Positions 24,695 through 35,181 of a stretch of 64,000 nt of DNA are shown here, one piece after another. This stretch comes from Scolanthus callimorphus (taxonomy: Eukaryota; Cnidaria; Anthozoa; Actiniaria; Edwardsiidae), in assembly GCA_033964015.1 (NCBI GenBank), contig CM066914.1, positions 31,665,492 to 31,729,491 on the forward strand, in the 5' to 3' direction. Below the pieces are notes generated by a model. It made no database searches, had not been told where the DNA came from, and was given only the letters and a program-made list of their open reading frames with translations. The position numbers and the translations under genes were made by a program. Numbering within the stretch: the stretch's first letter is position 1; the number at the start of each line of letters is the position of its first letter.

Positions 24695-25962
24695 TGTTAC
24701 GAAATGGTCACGAAAATTCGCAAGAACAAATCTACAGATAGAATGACTTTGATGCGCAGCTTCTGACACAAGAAAGACGTTCTCGCCTCACATGTTTTTG
24801 GGAAAATATCTTGAAAAAATTGAAATGAATTGTTGTGACAAACGAACCCAGAGCTCCCCGGCTCGTAACCTCGCAGTTCGGTGACAGCCAGTCACGCAAG
24901 CGCGAGAGAAAACCCTTTGAGCGCATTGCTCCAAAGCTCAAAATCAGCCAATCAGCGAAGGCCCTAAAATGGATGTCCTCAGAGCCTCCCCTGCGAGAGA
25001 TGGGACAGGGTACGAGAATGTATTTTTCATGTATATTTCCTATATATCCCATTAGCAGTTAGCCCGGGGACTATAATTTTGTCGGGAATGATCGTCGGAA
25101 ATTTTCCCTAAAAGATACCAAACATTGCGGGCCATGGCGTGGCTCAAAAATTACCCTAAAAGATGAGGTCTTATGTACCAAGTAGGCGCGAAGGACATAG
25201 GTAACTGGTAAAAGATACCCATCAAGAAATTTCCGTGTTTGTTTCTTATTTATCGTCTTCTCGAATCGAATAATCTCTATTTCTTACACGGTTTTTGGAA
25301 GCACCATCATAAGAAAAAACAATTTGGACACAGTTTCGGCCCTAAAAGATACCAATCTCCCTAAAATTTATTGAAGATCACGACCATCGTGATTTTAACC
25401 CCTAAAAGTTAGAACGAAAGACAAACCATTCAAATCGTCGCACAATCTAGTTCCCATTGGCGCGACGCATGCGCAGACAATGTAGGACACTGGGAACGAG
25501 AACGTTGAATCTCCTTATTTGCCTATATTGCTGTTTCTTTGTAATCGGATTAGAATTTTTACAGATCTGCGTATTCAGAACCAATAAATCTAATCAATAT
25601 CTAATTTCTTGAAGTTTAAGAAATAGCAGAGATCGAGTAAGAAACGAACCCAACAGTGCGACCAAAGTGACCATCTGTCCCTGAAATAATTAGCCATTAT
25701 TAGCCATTATAGAGGCTCCGATTTCTCAATAATGAATGAATAATACATGCACTCAAAGGGTTGAGAACAACTGTCTTTTAATCAAATTTGAAATTAAAGT
25801 GATGTGTTGAGTTCCTATGCATTCTTATAGTTTTGTTGTGACGAATTCAACACCGAAATGGAAGTTTATCTACATAAGCACAAGCATATGGATCGTGATT
25901 GATGTATGCCAATCAAAACTTGATGACATCATCAATCACGTGACATCATCAATCACGTGATT

Positions 25963-26810
25963 GTTAGGTCCTGTAAGGGCTGTTAGTTCTGTTAGGGCTG
26001 TACGGTCTTGTAAGGAATGAGGGCAGTTAGGTCTGTTCGGGCTGTTAGGTCTGTTAGGGCTGTAAGGGCTGTTAGGGCAGTTAGGTCTGTTCGGGCTGTT
26101 AGGGCTGTAAGGGCTGTTAGGGCTGTTAGGGCTGTTCGGGCTGTTCGGGCTGTTCGGGCTGTTCGGGCTGTTAGGGCTGTTAGGGCTGTTAGGGCTGTTA
26201 GGGCTGTTAGGGCTGTTAGGGCTGTTAGGGCTGTTAGGGCTGTAAGGGCCGTTAGGGCCGTTAGGGCCGTTAGGCCTGTTAGGGCTGTAGGGCTGTTAGG
26301 GTTGTTAGGGTTCTTAGGGCTGTTAGGGCCGTTAGGGCCGTTAGGGCCGTTAGGGCCGTTAGGGCTGTTAGGGCTGTTAGGGCTGTTAGGGCTGTTAGGG
26401 CTGTTAGGGCTGTTAGGGCTGTTAGGGCTGTTAGGGCTGTAAGGGCCGTTAGGGCCGTTAGGGCCGTTAGGGCCGTTAGGCCTGTTAGGGCTGTTAGGGC
26501 TGTAGGGCTGTTAAGGTTGTTAGGGTTGTTAGGGCCGTTAGGGCCGTTAGGGCCGTTAGGGCCGTTAGGGCTGTTAGGGCTGTTAGGGCTGTTAGGGCTG
26601 TTAGGGCTGTTAGGGCTGTTAGGGCCGTTAGGGCTGTTAGGGCCGTTAGGGCTGTTAGGTCTGTTAGGGCTGTTAGGGCTGTTAGGGCTGTTAGGGCCGT
26701 TAGGGCCGTTAGGGCGGTTAGGGCGGTTAGGGCTGTAAGGGCCGTTAGGGCGGTTAGGGCCGTTAGGGCTTTTAGGGCCGTAAGGTCCGTTGGGTCTGTC
26801 AGGGCGGTCA
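25963..26810 (-). repeat. 9-bp telomere-like array, right arm (TTAGGGCTG)
   Basis: Repeats of GTTAGGGCT with variants GTAAGGGCT, GTTAGGGCC, GTTCGGGCT and GTTAGGTCT. A higher-order block of about 197 bp is visible: the run TAAGGGCC, three GTTAGGGCC, GTTAGGCCTG, then CTGTAGGGCTGTTA occurs near 26241 and again near 26438. The inner edge carries TACGGTCTTGTAAGGAATGA, the inverse of the left arm's edge. The reading frames across it are artefacts. Confidence 0.95.
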
Positions 26811-27272
26811 GGGGTTATCATAACGGGTGCCTGTCGTTTTATAGGTGGAGTAAGGAATGTTTTCTCCCTGCTGTTTGGGACTGTTAGGTCTGTTAGGCCT
26901 AACAGCAGCCCTAACAAGAATTTCCTGTCCTATTTCTTGACAGGTATAGCAGAAGTTGATTATTGTACTTGGAAATGAGAAACAGAGCACCATAAGATTG
27001 CCAAAAAAAATTGTTCTAAACCTATTAAATGTATTTTTGATACCATAACATTACATATTTGATTCAGTGATTGGAGCTCCGCTTTTAGGCAGTGCCTAAA
27101 TCTATATATTACTTTGGGTACTCTGTGGATAGTGACGTCAGGCTTCAGGAAGCACACACGCTCTCGACGTTCAAAATTCAGTCGTATCCCTTTGCGCCAA
27201 TTCCCGTTAGGACGTTTTTTTCTTAGGTATGGTGCTCCGCTCTGCGGCCTTCGGCCGCTAAGGAGCTCCGCT

Positions 27273-28730
27273 ATAAGTGTAGCAGTGAAAAACTCTGTAA
27301 CAAGTGCAGAAGTGATAAACACCATGTGTTGTTGTGCTCAGTCAAGGAGTCTGATAGTCAGTCCCATGTAGAGGGAGCGAGTCACGTGTCACAGAGAAAC
27401 TCTTTGGCGCTGTATCCTATTCAGCAAGCCGAAGTTTGCGGTGTTAACAAGAAACTAACTGTGTTTTGTGATAGTGGTTCTGATACCACATACATTACTC
27501 ACCGAGCAGCTCAAAGAGTCAAAGCAGAGAAGCTGAAGAGTTATACGCTTGATGTGACCACCATGGGTGGCATCGAGAAAACCTACGACACTGTACTCTA
27601 CGAACTGTTTTTACGAACTGTTACGGGGAAGAGAGTCAGAATTGTAGCGTATGGCATGGACAGAATTACTGGTCCCGTTAGTCAACTAGATATCACAACT
27701 GTTGCTGAGCTGTTCCCGGACTTTGAACCAGAGTCACTACAGAGAAAGTCCACTTGTGTCGATCTGTTGCTGGGATGTGATTATTTTGGATTACATCCGA
27801 AGAAGGAAGAGGCAAGAAGTGGAGACAATTTAAGCATCATGTATGGAGAGCTTGGAATCTGTCTTCAAGGTACACACCCTGACTTAAAGGAAGAAACTGT
27901 GCATGACTCTAACCTTGTCAAGACTATCCATGAATGCAGAGTCAAGTCTGAAACCCACCATATTTGCTTAGATGATCATGAAGTGTTCCAACCGTGTGTG
28001 CACATGTGTACAGTTGAGACTGATATGATCAACAAAGAAGCTAGTGGAGCAACGGTCGGAGTGCACGTCGCTCGTGTCGACAAGGAAATGAACATGTGCA
28101 ACGCATTCATTCGTGGAGAAGAGTTAGGGACTGAAACCACGCCCAAGTGCGGTAGTTGTCGTTGCGGTAAGTGCCCTACTGTCGGGCATACATACTCCTT
28201 CAAGGAAGAACAGGAGTTACAGATGATTCGTGAAAATCTGGAGTATGATGAGGGCAAGCAACGATGGATAACAAGTTACCCAAGGACAACGGATCCAGAA
28301 ACTTTACCGGACAACTATAATGTTGCGCTCGCAACACTGAAGAAAACTGAGCGCACCCTTCTTAAGGATGAGCAGTGGGCGGACACATACCAGAGACAAA
28401 TGGAAGACATCGTGGAGCGTGGAGTTGCTCGCAAGCTGTCCGAGAAGGAGAAGGAAGACTGGACTGGGCCAACGTTTTACATATCTCATCTGGCAGTCAG
28501 TAATCCTCGTTCCCAATCCACACCCGTGAGGATCGTGTTCAATTCCAGTCAAGTTAGTCATGGAGTGTCTCTGAATTCCTGCCTTGCGAAGGGTCCTGAC
28601 TGTTACATGAACAATCTTCTTGAATATTGCTACGATGGAGAGAAGAGCAGGTCGCGCTAGTGGGAGACATCAAGAAGATGTTCAATTCCGTTCTGCTGAA
28701 ACCTCTAGAGCAGCACTGCCATAGATTTTT
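27273..28730 (+). pseudogene. BEL-1 gag end, aspartic protease and RT N-terminal half
   Basis: The segment resumes the gag knuckle cut at 11822 and leads into a retropepsin-like A17 protease with the catalytic motif FCDSGSD (Asp codon at 27470). After a Cys-rich spacer (CGSCRCGKC near 28150) the BEL-type reverse transcriptase begins; the motif TPVRIVFNSS is at about 28522. A one-base loss near 28620 shifts the frame and gives a stop at 28658-28660, although the shifted frame continues RT sequence to 28730, where RC-C interrupts it. Protease would mature the polyprotein and RT would copy the RNA. This copy is dead. Confidence 0.88.
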
Positions 28731-28998
28731 AGCGGAGCTCCTGCGCGGGCCGAAGGCCCGCGCAAGCGGAGCACCATAACTAAGGAAAAACGTATAGTAT
28801 ACTATCGAGTTGATTTTTGAACGTCACGGCATTATGGATCATTTTGATGACGTCATTGATGACGTAAGGGCATGTGACCTTGGTATAGAGTTCCTCTTAT
28901 GGTCTTTGAAAGTTTGTCCAAGTTTGGCTTCTATAGAAGGTACCCTTCGGGAGATATGGTTTTTTCTTTATTTTTCTGGTATTAAACCTATAGCGTAC

Positions 28999-29056
28999 GC
29001 CGTCCGTCCGTCCGTCCGTCCGTCCGTCCGTCCGTCCGTCCGTCCGTCCGTCGTCC
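28999..29056 (+). repeat. (CCGT)n microsatellite
   Basis: About 12 tandem CCGT units, with one imperfect CGTCGTCC near the right end, lie within RC-C between the 5' region and the BEL-2 insertion. The frame through it gives Arg-Pro-Ser-Val repeats and is not a gene. Confidence 0.95.
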
Positions 29057-29137
29057 GTGTACACATGGGAACCCTGTGGTATGCAAAGAAAAAATTATAT
29101 CTCCTCAAGGGAACACGCTAAGACAACCATACAGCCC

Positions 29138-29433
29138 TGTTTCCTTAGCCACCGTGAATCACCAAGGTTTCAAATACCATAATGTGTTTATTAACGGAAT
29201 GTTCGAAATCTGTGTAATAATATACAGTATTAATGTTTAGGTTACTGTAAGTTACATCAAATATAAGTCAAATGCAAATGAAATAAGGATATTTACCCGT
29301 TGGTGTCTGTAAGTTGATGCGGCAGCTAGGAAAAGTTATGTTGTTCTGATTACATCCATTATTTACGTCATTATGAATAGATTTGTCACGGATACTGTCA
29401 CGCAACATCGAATATCGTTGATTAGACGATACA
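29138..29433 (-). repeat. BEL-2 3' LTR
   Basis: On the plus strand it runs from TGTTTCCTTAGCC to TTAGACGATACA. I found no difference from the copy at 35182-35477 on reading. It is preceded by AGCCC. Confidence 0.95.
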
Positions 29434-29537
29434 CTCCCCCGCCGGGAATTATAGAAAATTCGTTTCAAAAAAGGGTAATTCAAGATTAGAAAAATAAGCT
29501 GAATTCAAGGTTTCATAGTTTAAAGTTTCAAAGTTCT

Positions 29538-31967
29538 TTAGTTTGCAGTATTAGTAGTGATGTATTCTGATGCTGGTAGAATGACCACAAGTTTGTTAGT
29601 TGGCCGTTCGATAGTTACGTAGCCTCTGCCGTCGTACTTTGTGACGTGTTCACCAGGTTTTGTATTCTTGTATTGGACATTTACTTTGCGCACTTTCCCG
29701 TCATCTCCGGTAAATACTTTAGATATTTCACCAAGTTTCCACTGCCCTCTTTTGGTGTTTACATCTTGTATCAGCACTATATCATCCTTTTCAAGGTTTC
29801 GACAGGCCGTGTGCCACTTCTGTTGTACTAGCAGGCTGGGAAAATAGTCACGAGTCCATCTTCGCCAGAAGGAGTTTGTTATCTGCTGCACAAGCTCAAA
29901 TCGTTGTTTTAGATTGGAAGGATGTTTGAAGGGTCCACTCGGTACTCTTGAAGTAGCTCTTCCAAGGAGGAGGTCGTTAGGACATAAATAGGTATCATCC
30001 GGTGATGTAGGATGTCGTCCTATCGGTCTTTCGTTGACTAAGTTTGCTGCTTCATAGCAAATAGTTTGTAATTCTGAGAAGGTTAGGATACTTTCGCCGA
30101 TAGCTATTGTAATTGCTTTCTTTACCGATTTTACGAGTGCTTCAGATATGCCATTTTGCCAAGGCGCATCGGCTGATGAGAATATCCATTCAAATCCTTC
30201 CATTACTCCAAATTCTTTCAATTGTTTCTGGTCTAATTCTTTGACTGCTTTCTTTAGTTCCTCATTGGCTGCGACAAGTTGACTTCCATTATCTGAGTAT
30301 AATTTGGTGGGGTATCCTCTTATCGATACAAATCTTCTCAATACCATTAAAAATTTGTCGGTGCTGTAATCGGGTGCAATGTCAATATGGACAGCTCTTG
30401 TTCCCGAGCAGTTGAACAATACGCCGTATCCTTTTCCGTATGTTCTCTTCTTGACTTCGTCTCTTATCTTAAATGGTCCGAAATAATCAATTGCTGTGCA
30501 GTTCCACGCTGGCGCAGGTTTTAGTCTTTCTATTGGGAGTTTTCCCATGATTTGTTCGTCTGGCTTCTTTTCCAGTTTTCTGCAGATGGTACACTTGTAC
30601 TTGATAGATTTAGTCAGTTTCAGTAGTTTCGTGATCCAAAATCTTGATCTCACCTTGCTTGCTGTAGCTAGGACTCCGAGGTGACCTCTCCTATGTATGT
30701 GTTCGGCGTAGAGGCGCGAGAGTCGGTGTTGATATGGCAGTAAAATTACTTCGGCTTTGTTGTAGCTCATTTCAATCCATCTCTCCCCGCGACCGCCTAC
30801 GACGTATATTGCATCATCACGTTGTCGTGGACATAGACGTTTATACTTCCCTGTTTCGATCTCAGCTCGTATTGACTTTTGTGCTTCGAGTATCCAGAAT
30901 GTCTCTGCCTTTGTGATGTCGTCTGGTGTAAGAAGCTTCATAGCATTCTTAAATGTTAGTTTAGGTGTTTTCTGGTACATTGCCAGGATTCGGGCTGTTG
31001 TTCTAATCAGCTTATTGTAATTGGAGTATTTTTCAATGTTTATTCGTTTTGCTAGTGTATCATCGATAACTGTATCTTGACGTGTAATTACGTTTACATG
31101 TTGTTGTGTATACGTGCGTGTAATTGGCCATTCAGATTCGGGTAACTTTAGAAATTCCGGTCCCTTTTGCCAGATAGTATGCATGTCGATTTCTTTTGCT
31201 TTCTTACCGCGTGTTATCCAATCAGCAATGTTATTTTCGCTGTCAGTCCAGTACCAATCTTTGGGATCAGTATGTTCTTGTATCTCGCCAACGCGAACTG
31301 CTGCGAACGTATTGAATCCATAGGTCTGTTTCTGGATCATGGCTTGGACGATTTGGGAGTCAACTATGTAGTAATGTTTTTCGAAGTCATATCTGCATTG
31401 ATTTGTAATCAAAGTTTTCAGTCTTCTTGTCAGTACTGCTCCACAGAGTTCGATACGATCGATTGACATTTTTCTCAAGGGTGCGAGTCGATTTTTAGAC
31501 ATGATAAGATTGCAGTCAAATTTTCCTGATGTTAGTTTCCATCTAACGTATGCGCATGCGCCATATGCATTGGTTGATCCATCGCTGAAAATGATGAGTA
31601 TAGGGTTACCTATAGCGTTTGTAGGTCTCATACATCTTTCGACTTTAACTTCATTCATTTCACACAGGTCTCGAAAGAAGTTTATCCATTCGTTCATATG
31701 ATCATGGGAAATAGGATCATCCCAGTTGAGATTCTGGTCACTAAGCCATAGTTGTCTCATGAGGAACTTTGCCCTAACGGTAACTGGACCTGCTAGTCCG
31801 AGCGGGTCGTAAATGCTATTTATTTGTGAAAGAAGTTTCCTTTTTGTTAATGTGCTGCAAATGTTTGTAGGTAACGGTTTCGCGTTGCATTTGTGGAATG
31901 TCCCTTTCCCTTTTCTTCGATATTTAACTTGACTTTGAAGCAAAGTGCATCTTGTGTAGTGTTCCAT
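29538..31967 (-). CDS. BEL-2 pol C-terminal part: RNase H, integrase, DUF5641
   Basis: This frame holds the region after the RT: a connection/RNase H segment (YDPLGLAGPVT near 31820, IFSDGSTNAYG near 31590), then an integrase. The integrase has an HHCC zinc-binding part (HRRGHLG ... CTICRKL, about 30690-30580) and DDE residues in AIDYFGP (about 30488), YSDNGSQ (about 30290) and GISEALVKS (about 30142). It ends with a DUF5641-like tail (FWRRWTRDYFPS, about 29850), usual for BEL/Pao. The true translation joins the upstream gag-RT frame. The overlap at 31847-31967 reflects a one-base shift in a GGGAAAGGGA stretch, either a mutation or a sequencing error. Confidence 0.9.
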   Translation of the reverse strand: MEHYTRCTLLQSQVKYRRKGKGTFHKCNAKPLPTNICSTLTKRKLLSQINSIYDPLGLAGPVTVRAKFLMRQLWLSDQNLNWDDPISHDHMNEWINFFRDLCEMNEVKVERCMRPTNAIGNPILIIFSDGSTNAYGACAYVRWKLTSGKFDCNLIMSKNRLAPLRKMSIDRIELCGAVLTRRLKTLITNQCRYDFEKHYYIVDSQIVQAMIQKQTYGFNTFAAVRVGEIQEHTDPKDWYWTDSENNIADWITRGKKAKEIDMHTIWQKGPEFLKLPESEWPITRTYTQQHVNVITRQDTVIDDTLAKRINIEKYSNYNKLIRTTARILAMYQKTPKLTFKNAMKLLTPDDITKAETFWILEAQKSIRAEIETGKYKRLCPRQRDDAIYVVGGRGERWIEMSYNKAEVILLPYQHRLSRLYAEHIHRRGHLGVLATASKVRSRFWITKLLKLTKSIKYKCTICRKLEKKPDEQIMGKLPIERLKPAPAWNCTAIDYFGPFKIRDEVKKRTYGKGYGVLFNCSGTRAVHIDIAPDYSTDKFLMVLRRFVSIRGYPTKLYSDNGSQLVAANEELKKAVKELDQKQLKEFGVMEGFEWIFSSADAPWQNGISEALVKSVKKAITIAIGESILTFSELQTICYEAANLVNERPIGRHPTSPDDTYLCPNDLLLGRATSRVPSGPFKHPSNLKQRFELVQQITNSFWRRWTRDYFPSLLVQQKWHTACRNLEKDDIVLIQDVNTKRGQWKLGEISKVFTGDDGKVRKVNVQYKNTKPGEHVTKYDGRGYVTIERPTNKLVVILPASEYITTNTAN

Positions 31968-34900
31968 TCAACGCCAAGCACCTTTTCCGTTGCTGCGTTT
32001 GGAGTTGCCGGTATAAGTGACTGGTCAGGGATAGCTTTGTCAAATGAGTATATCCACTCCTTGATCTGAAATCCTCCTTTGTTGAGAATCTTCTCCATAT
32101 CAGTGGCGAGTGTCTTAGCTTTCTCCATCGTAGTTACACTTTCAATGACGTCGTCCATATATGTGTTATTAATGATCACATCTGCTGCTTTAGGATACTC
32201 TTGCTTGAGTTTTTCAGCCGTTTTGCGTAGTGCCAATGTAGCGATGGTTCCGGATGGTCTATCACCAAAAGAAACTCTTTGTATGACATATGTATCTGGG
32301 GCTCTAATAGTATTCAGGTCTCGCCATAAGAAACGATGTGTATGCTGTTCCAGTGAATGTGTTCTCACTGTATGATACATCTTCTTTACATCTCCGATTA
32401 TTGCAATTTCATTCTCTCTGAATCTTATCAGGATTCCCAATAAGTCGTTCAATAGATCCGGTCCTTTGGCCCAGTATTCATTTAGGATGTGACCCATGTA
32501 GTTTGCACTACTGTTGAAGACAATTCTCACCGGGGTGGACTTGGATTCTGGCTTTAAAATTTCATGATGAGACAAATAATGTATTGGTCCTTTGTAATTG
32601 TGTAGCTCATTATGTGAGAGTTTGCGTGCTACGCCTCGGGTGACCATATCTTCTATCTGTTTCTGATAAATGTTTGCATGAGTCTTATTTTTCATGAGTC
32701 GTCTTTCTGTCGACATAAGCATGCCAAATGCTGCATTTCTGTTGTCAGGAAGCTCATTGGGATCTTTGATCCACGGATATTCAGCGACCCAGTAGTGTTT
32801 TTCCTCATTGTACGTTAAGTTCTTGTCGATTAATGCTAATTCCTTTTCTTCTCTGATACTACAGTTTTTGCTTCCGATAGAGCATTTACCACATTTGCAA
32901 CCTCCACAGCGTGGGTTGCAGTCGATTCCCAAGTTCTCGATGTTGTAGAAATCTTCAATTTTTACTGTTCGGATATGATGAGCTTTGGCGTTTTTCAAAT
33001 GGTGCCTTTCCTTCATATTCTTTATGATAGGATGCGTTCCGCCAATGCATCTTCCGAATCGGTTCTTCAAAAGAAGGAGGTGTCCGATACTTTGCTCCTT
33101 TTGTGGATGGTAATCAGCATATTCATAGCCTATTAAAACATCAACAGTACCAGTGGGTCGAACTAACTGTTCCTTGGGTACATTTTTGAAGAGTTTTGTG
33201 ATCCCATCTATCTTTATGTTTTTAATATCCGAAGTGATCTTTTCTATTCCGTACACGTCAAAATATACTGCCTGGTTTTGGTTGTCAAAAAGCGGAAGCC
33301 TGTACCTGTAAGAGATTAGTGTTTCGCTTTCTCCTCCAACTTTGACTAGAGATAGTTGAACTTTGGTCCCCTTCAGTTTTTCGGTTTTTGCTTTTGCATT
33401 CGTTATGAAAGAGAGAGATGCTCCATTATCCCATAGGACGTTTGCCCAACCTTTCCGTGTTTGAATTTTTTGTACTTGAAGTAAGCAGGTGTCGATGTTA
33501 GTGTTGTCGCATACGCTTGCAGTGCCAGTTACTTGATGCGTATCCTCTTGTTTATCATCCTTTTGATCTTGGTGAATTGTTTTATGGTGGATTTTTCTGC
33601 AGTTGTTTACACCACACGTTTTTTTGCTTCGACAGTGTTGTAAACGATGCCCACGTCTTAAGCACGACCAACAGGCGCCCTTTTCTTTCAGAATCTTTTG
33701 TTTTTCTTCGATCGGTTTTGAGAGGTAGACTCGGCATTCACTTGTCCAGTGATTTCCATTTTCATGAATCAGACATTGCTTGTTCGGTTTTAAGGAAGTA
33801 TCTTGATCGCGTTGTCTGTCAACAGGAGTATCATCTTCTTTTCCAGAGTAGTGTGCATATCCCTTGATTTTGTCATTGTTTAGTCGTAAATCTGTATTCT
33901 GGTATTCAAGGGCTCTTTTCTGGTTCAATAGAAATTTCAAAAGACTTGGAAATTTGTCTGTTTTGTCAATAGTACTTGTATCGCAGCTAACTAGCCTTGA
34001 CCATTCTTTCATTACATCGGGTGGTAACCGTTTTTCGATGATGCTAATCGAGCTGGTTGTAGTGATTTCTTTCTGTAATTTCAGGTTGCTCAAATCACGG
34101 TAGCCATCTTCGATGGTATCGACGAATTGTATAAATTTTGTGTATTCCCCATCCTTTATGCATTTTACCTTTTGTATGGTATCGATAATAGCGTCGGCAA
34201 CTTTTGCAGGATCACCATATTTGGTGTCAAGTCGTTCCCACATCGCATCAATGTCGTCGTCCACGCTTCTTATATGAGCTAAGGGCTCACTTCCCAAACA
34301 GGACCTCAATGTGTAAGGAGCAGTGTTTTGGGTCAAATTCGGCATGACTTGTTTATTAAAATCTCTCTTGAACTGGGGATAATCTCTCAATTCTCCGTCA
34401 AATTTTGGCATTTTGATCTTCTCTAGATGTATATTACTAGGTTTGATAATAGCATCACTTATAAGTTTAAGGGTTGCTCCGTCACTCGCTTTGAGGCTTT
34501 TGCTTTCATTTTCATCAATACGGGTTTCAAGTAATTCCGTGATTTCGCTATAGCGTCGCTGGATGTCAAATATCCACTGTAATTCAGAATTTGCAGCGTC
34601 TGTATCCAGAAATTCGAGAAATTTCTCATGTTTTTGCTTACATTCCGCAAAAGCCTCTTCAATCTGACTTTGCATGTTTTTCATATGTGCAGTTGCGATA
34701 TTTTCATTTTCCATTGCATTAGAAGCATTACCATATAAGGCATCAAAAACTGCGCGCACAGTGTTCCTTTTATTAAGAATGGTTTCCTTCTGCTTCTTCA
34801 TTGTTTCATCTCGTTCTTTTTCTGCGCGCGCTCTTATTTCGTTGTCAATATATTCAAATTTCATATTTTTGGCTTCAGTGTATAATTCTTGCAGTTCTTC

Positions 34901-35122
34901 GAGCCATTTTTCTGCTGCATTCATCTCGTCGTCATTAAGGAGAATTGCATAATCATTATGTTTACCTTCTAGATCCTTCCATGCTTTGACGAGGTCAACA
35001 TAGTTACCTTCGATAACTTCAGTGTTTCTTCTGTCGCGGACAGATCTCAGTAATTCGTTCCTTTTCCGGGTAAAAATATATCTGGCTGACTTTCGGTTGC
35101 CTTTCGCTTCTTCTGGATTCAT
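31847..35122 (-). CDS. BEL-2 Gag-protease-reverse transcriptase
   Basis: The start ATG at 35120-35122 lies 60 bases inside the 5' LTR edge. The order is a helical N-terminus, a DUF1759-type Gag domain (IKMPKFDGELRDYPQF near 34400), two Cys/His knuckles (CLIHENGNHWTSEC; CWSCLRRGHRLQHC near 33650), an A17-type aspartic protease with WDNGAS (Asp codon 33428-33430), a Cys-rich spacer (CGGCKCGKC) and a BEL-type RT with active site YMDD (32150-32161). The Asn after the catalytic Asp differs from the DSG of BEL-1. The frame is open over 1091 residues, then shifts near 31905. The product would be a cytoplasmic particle and replication polyprotein. Confidence 0.93.
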   Translation of the reverse strand: MNPEEAKGNRKSARYIFTRKRNELLRSVRDRRNTEVIEGNYVDLVKAWKDLEGKHNDYAILLNDDEMNAAEKWLEELQELYTEAKNMKFEYIDNEIRARAEKERDETMKKQKETILNKRNTVRAVFDALYGNASNAMENENIATAHMKNMQSQIEEAFAECKQKHEKFLEFLDTDAANSELQWIFDIQRRYSEITELLETRIDENESKSLKASDGATLKLISDAIIKPSNIHLEKIKMPKFDGELRDYPQFKRDFNKQVMPNLTQNTAPYTLRSCLGSEPLAHIRSVDDDIDAMWERLDTKYGDPAKVADAIIDTIQKVKCIKDGEYTKFIQFVDTIEDGYRDLSNLKLQKEITTTSSISIIEKRLPPDVMKEWSRLVSCDTSTIDKTDKFPSLLKFLLNQKRALEYQNTDLRLNNDKIKGYAHYSGKEDDTPVDRQRDQDTSLKPNKQCLIHENGNHWTSECRVYLSKPIEEKQKILKEKGACWSCLRRGHRLQHCRSKKTCGVNNCRKIHHKTIHQDQKDDKQEDTHQVTGTASVCDNTNIDTCLLQVQKIQTRKGWANVLWDNGASLSFITNAKAKTEKLKGTKVQLSLVKVGGESETLISYRYRLPLFDNQNQAVYFDVYGIEKITSDIKNIKIDGITKLFKNVPKEQLVRPTGTVDVLIGYEYADYHPQKEQSIGHLLLLKNRFGRCIGGTHPIIKNMKERHHLKNAKAHHIRTVKIEDFYNIENLGIDCNPRCGGCKCGKCSIGSKNCSIREEKELALIDKNLTYNEEKHYWVAEYPWIKDPNELPDNRNAAFGMLMSTERRLMKNKTHANIYQKQIEDMVTRGVARKLSHNELHNYKGPIHYLSHHEILKPESKSTPVRIVFNSSANYMGHILNEYWAKGPDLLNDLLGILIRFRENEIAIIGDVKKMYHTVRTHSLEQHTHRFLWRDLNTIRAPDTYVIQRVSFGDRPSGTIATLALRKTAEKLKQEYPKAADVIINNTYMDDVIESVTTMEKAKTLATDMEKILNKGGFQIKEWIYSFDKAIPDQSLIPATPNAATEKVLGVEWNTTQDALCFKVKLNIEEKGKGHSTNATRNRYLQTFAAH

Positions 35123-35181
35123 GTCTTTAGTTCAGCGTCTTCTCGATTCGGCGTCAGTTCAGCGTCTCCACGGATTTCGAA

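Larger units (their letters stand above)
20846..25507. other. Spacer of the 9-mer foldback element
   Basis: No transposase or other recognisable protein is present. The contents are irregular TTCCGAGGGG-type words (20970-21130), a pair of inverted CAGAATACT blocks (23215-23295), a direct duplication (23350-23812), a short palindrome around GATACAAACACTCGTG (23875-23915), a MITE (23984-24694), and recurring CCCTAAAAGATACC words (25105-25410). The frames at 21274-21629 overlap on both strands and look like chance. Confidence 0.55.
19287..26822. mobile_element. Foldback element with arms of telomere-like 9-mer arrays
   Basis: The outer ends TATGATAACCCC (19287-19298) and GGGGTTATCATA (26811-26822) are inverted. 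Inside them lie 9-mer arrays (CCCTAACAG on the left, CTGTTAGGG sense on the right), then a unique inverted segment of about 455 bp (20394-20850 against 25508-25962). Each arm totals about 1.3-1.6 kb around a 4.7 kb centre. No target duplication and no transposase were found. Foldback elements with tandem-repeat arms are known (FB/Galileo type), but I cannot assign this one to a family. It lies inside RC-B. Confidence 0.7.
15172..27110 (+). mobile_element. Helentron-like element RC-B nested in RC-A
   Basis: The 5' end is AGCGGAGCTCC with hairpin GCGGCC-GAA-GGTCGC (one G-T pair, 15186-15200). The 3' end is GGAGCTCCGCT plus hairpin TTTAGGC-AGT-GCCTAAA and TCTATATATT ending at 27110. The flanks GCCTGTGAT and ACTTTGGGTA rejoin into the RC-A repeat unit seen intact at 15059-15078, so this is a second, later insertion. 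Much of 15240-16815 is an inverted match of 13535-15170 in RC-A, showing the same family. The body carries G runs, a 370-bp duplication and the 9-mer foldback. No transposition protein is encoded. Confidence 0.85.
11823..27272 (-). mobile_element. Helentron-like element RC-A inserted in BEL-1 gag
   Basis: Read on the minus strand, the 5' end is AGCGGAGCTCC (27262-27272) followed by the hairpin GCGGCC-GAA-GGCCGC. The 3' end is GGAGCTCCGCT, then hairpin TTTAGGC-AGT-GCCTAAA, then TCTATATATT (11823-11860 region). Removing 11823-27272 rejoins the BEL-1 gag zinc-knuckle codons in phase, with no target duplication. RC-A is itself interrupted by RC-B (15172-27110); without it RC-A is about 3.5 kb. 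It also carries three MITEs. No Rep or helicase is encoded, so it is non-autonomous. Confidence 0.85.

Noticed and set aside
19308..26810. True telomere or chromosome end
   Set aside because: The repeat is a 9-mer, not the pure hexamer; arrays are interstitial, inverted to each other and flanked by other elements on both sides.
26017..26917. Long frames on both strands with Arg-Ala-Val and Leu-Gly repeats
   Set aside because: Both are translations of the 9-mer array and cannot be distinguished from chance; there are mirror frames on each strand.
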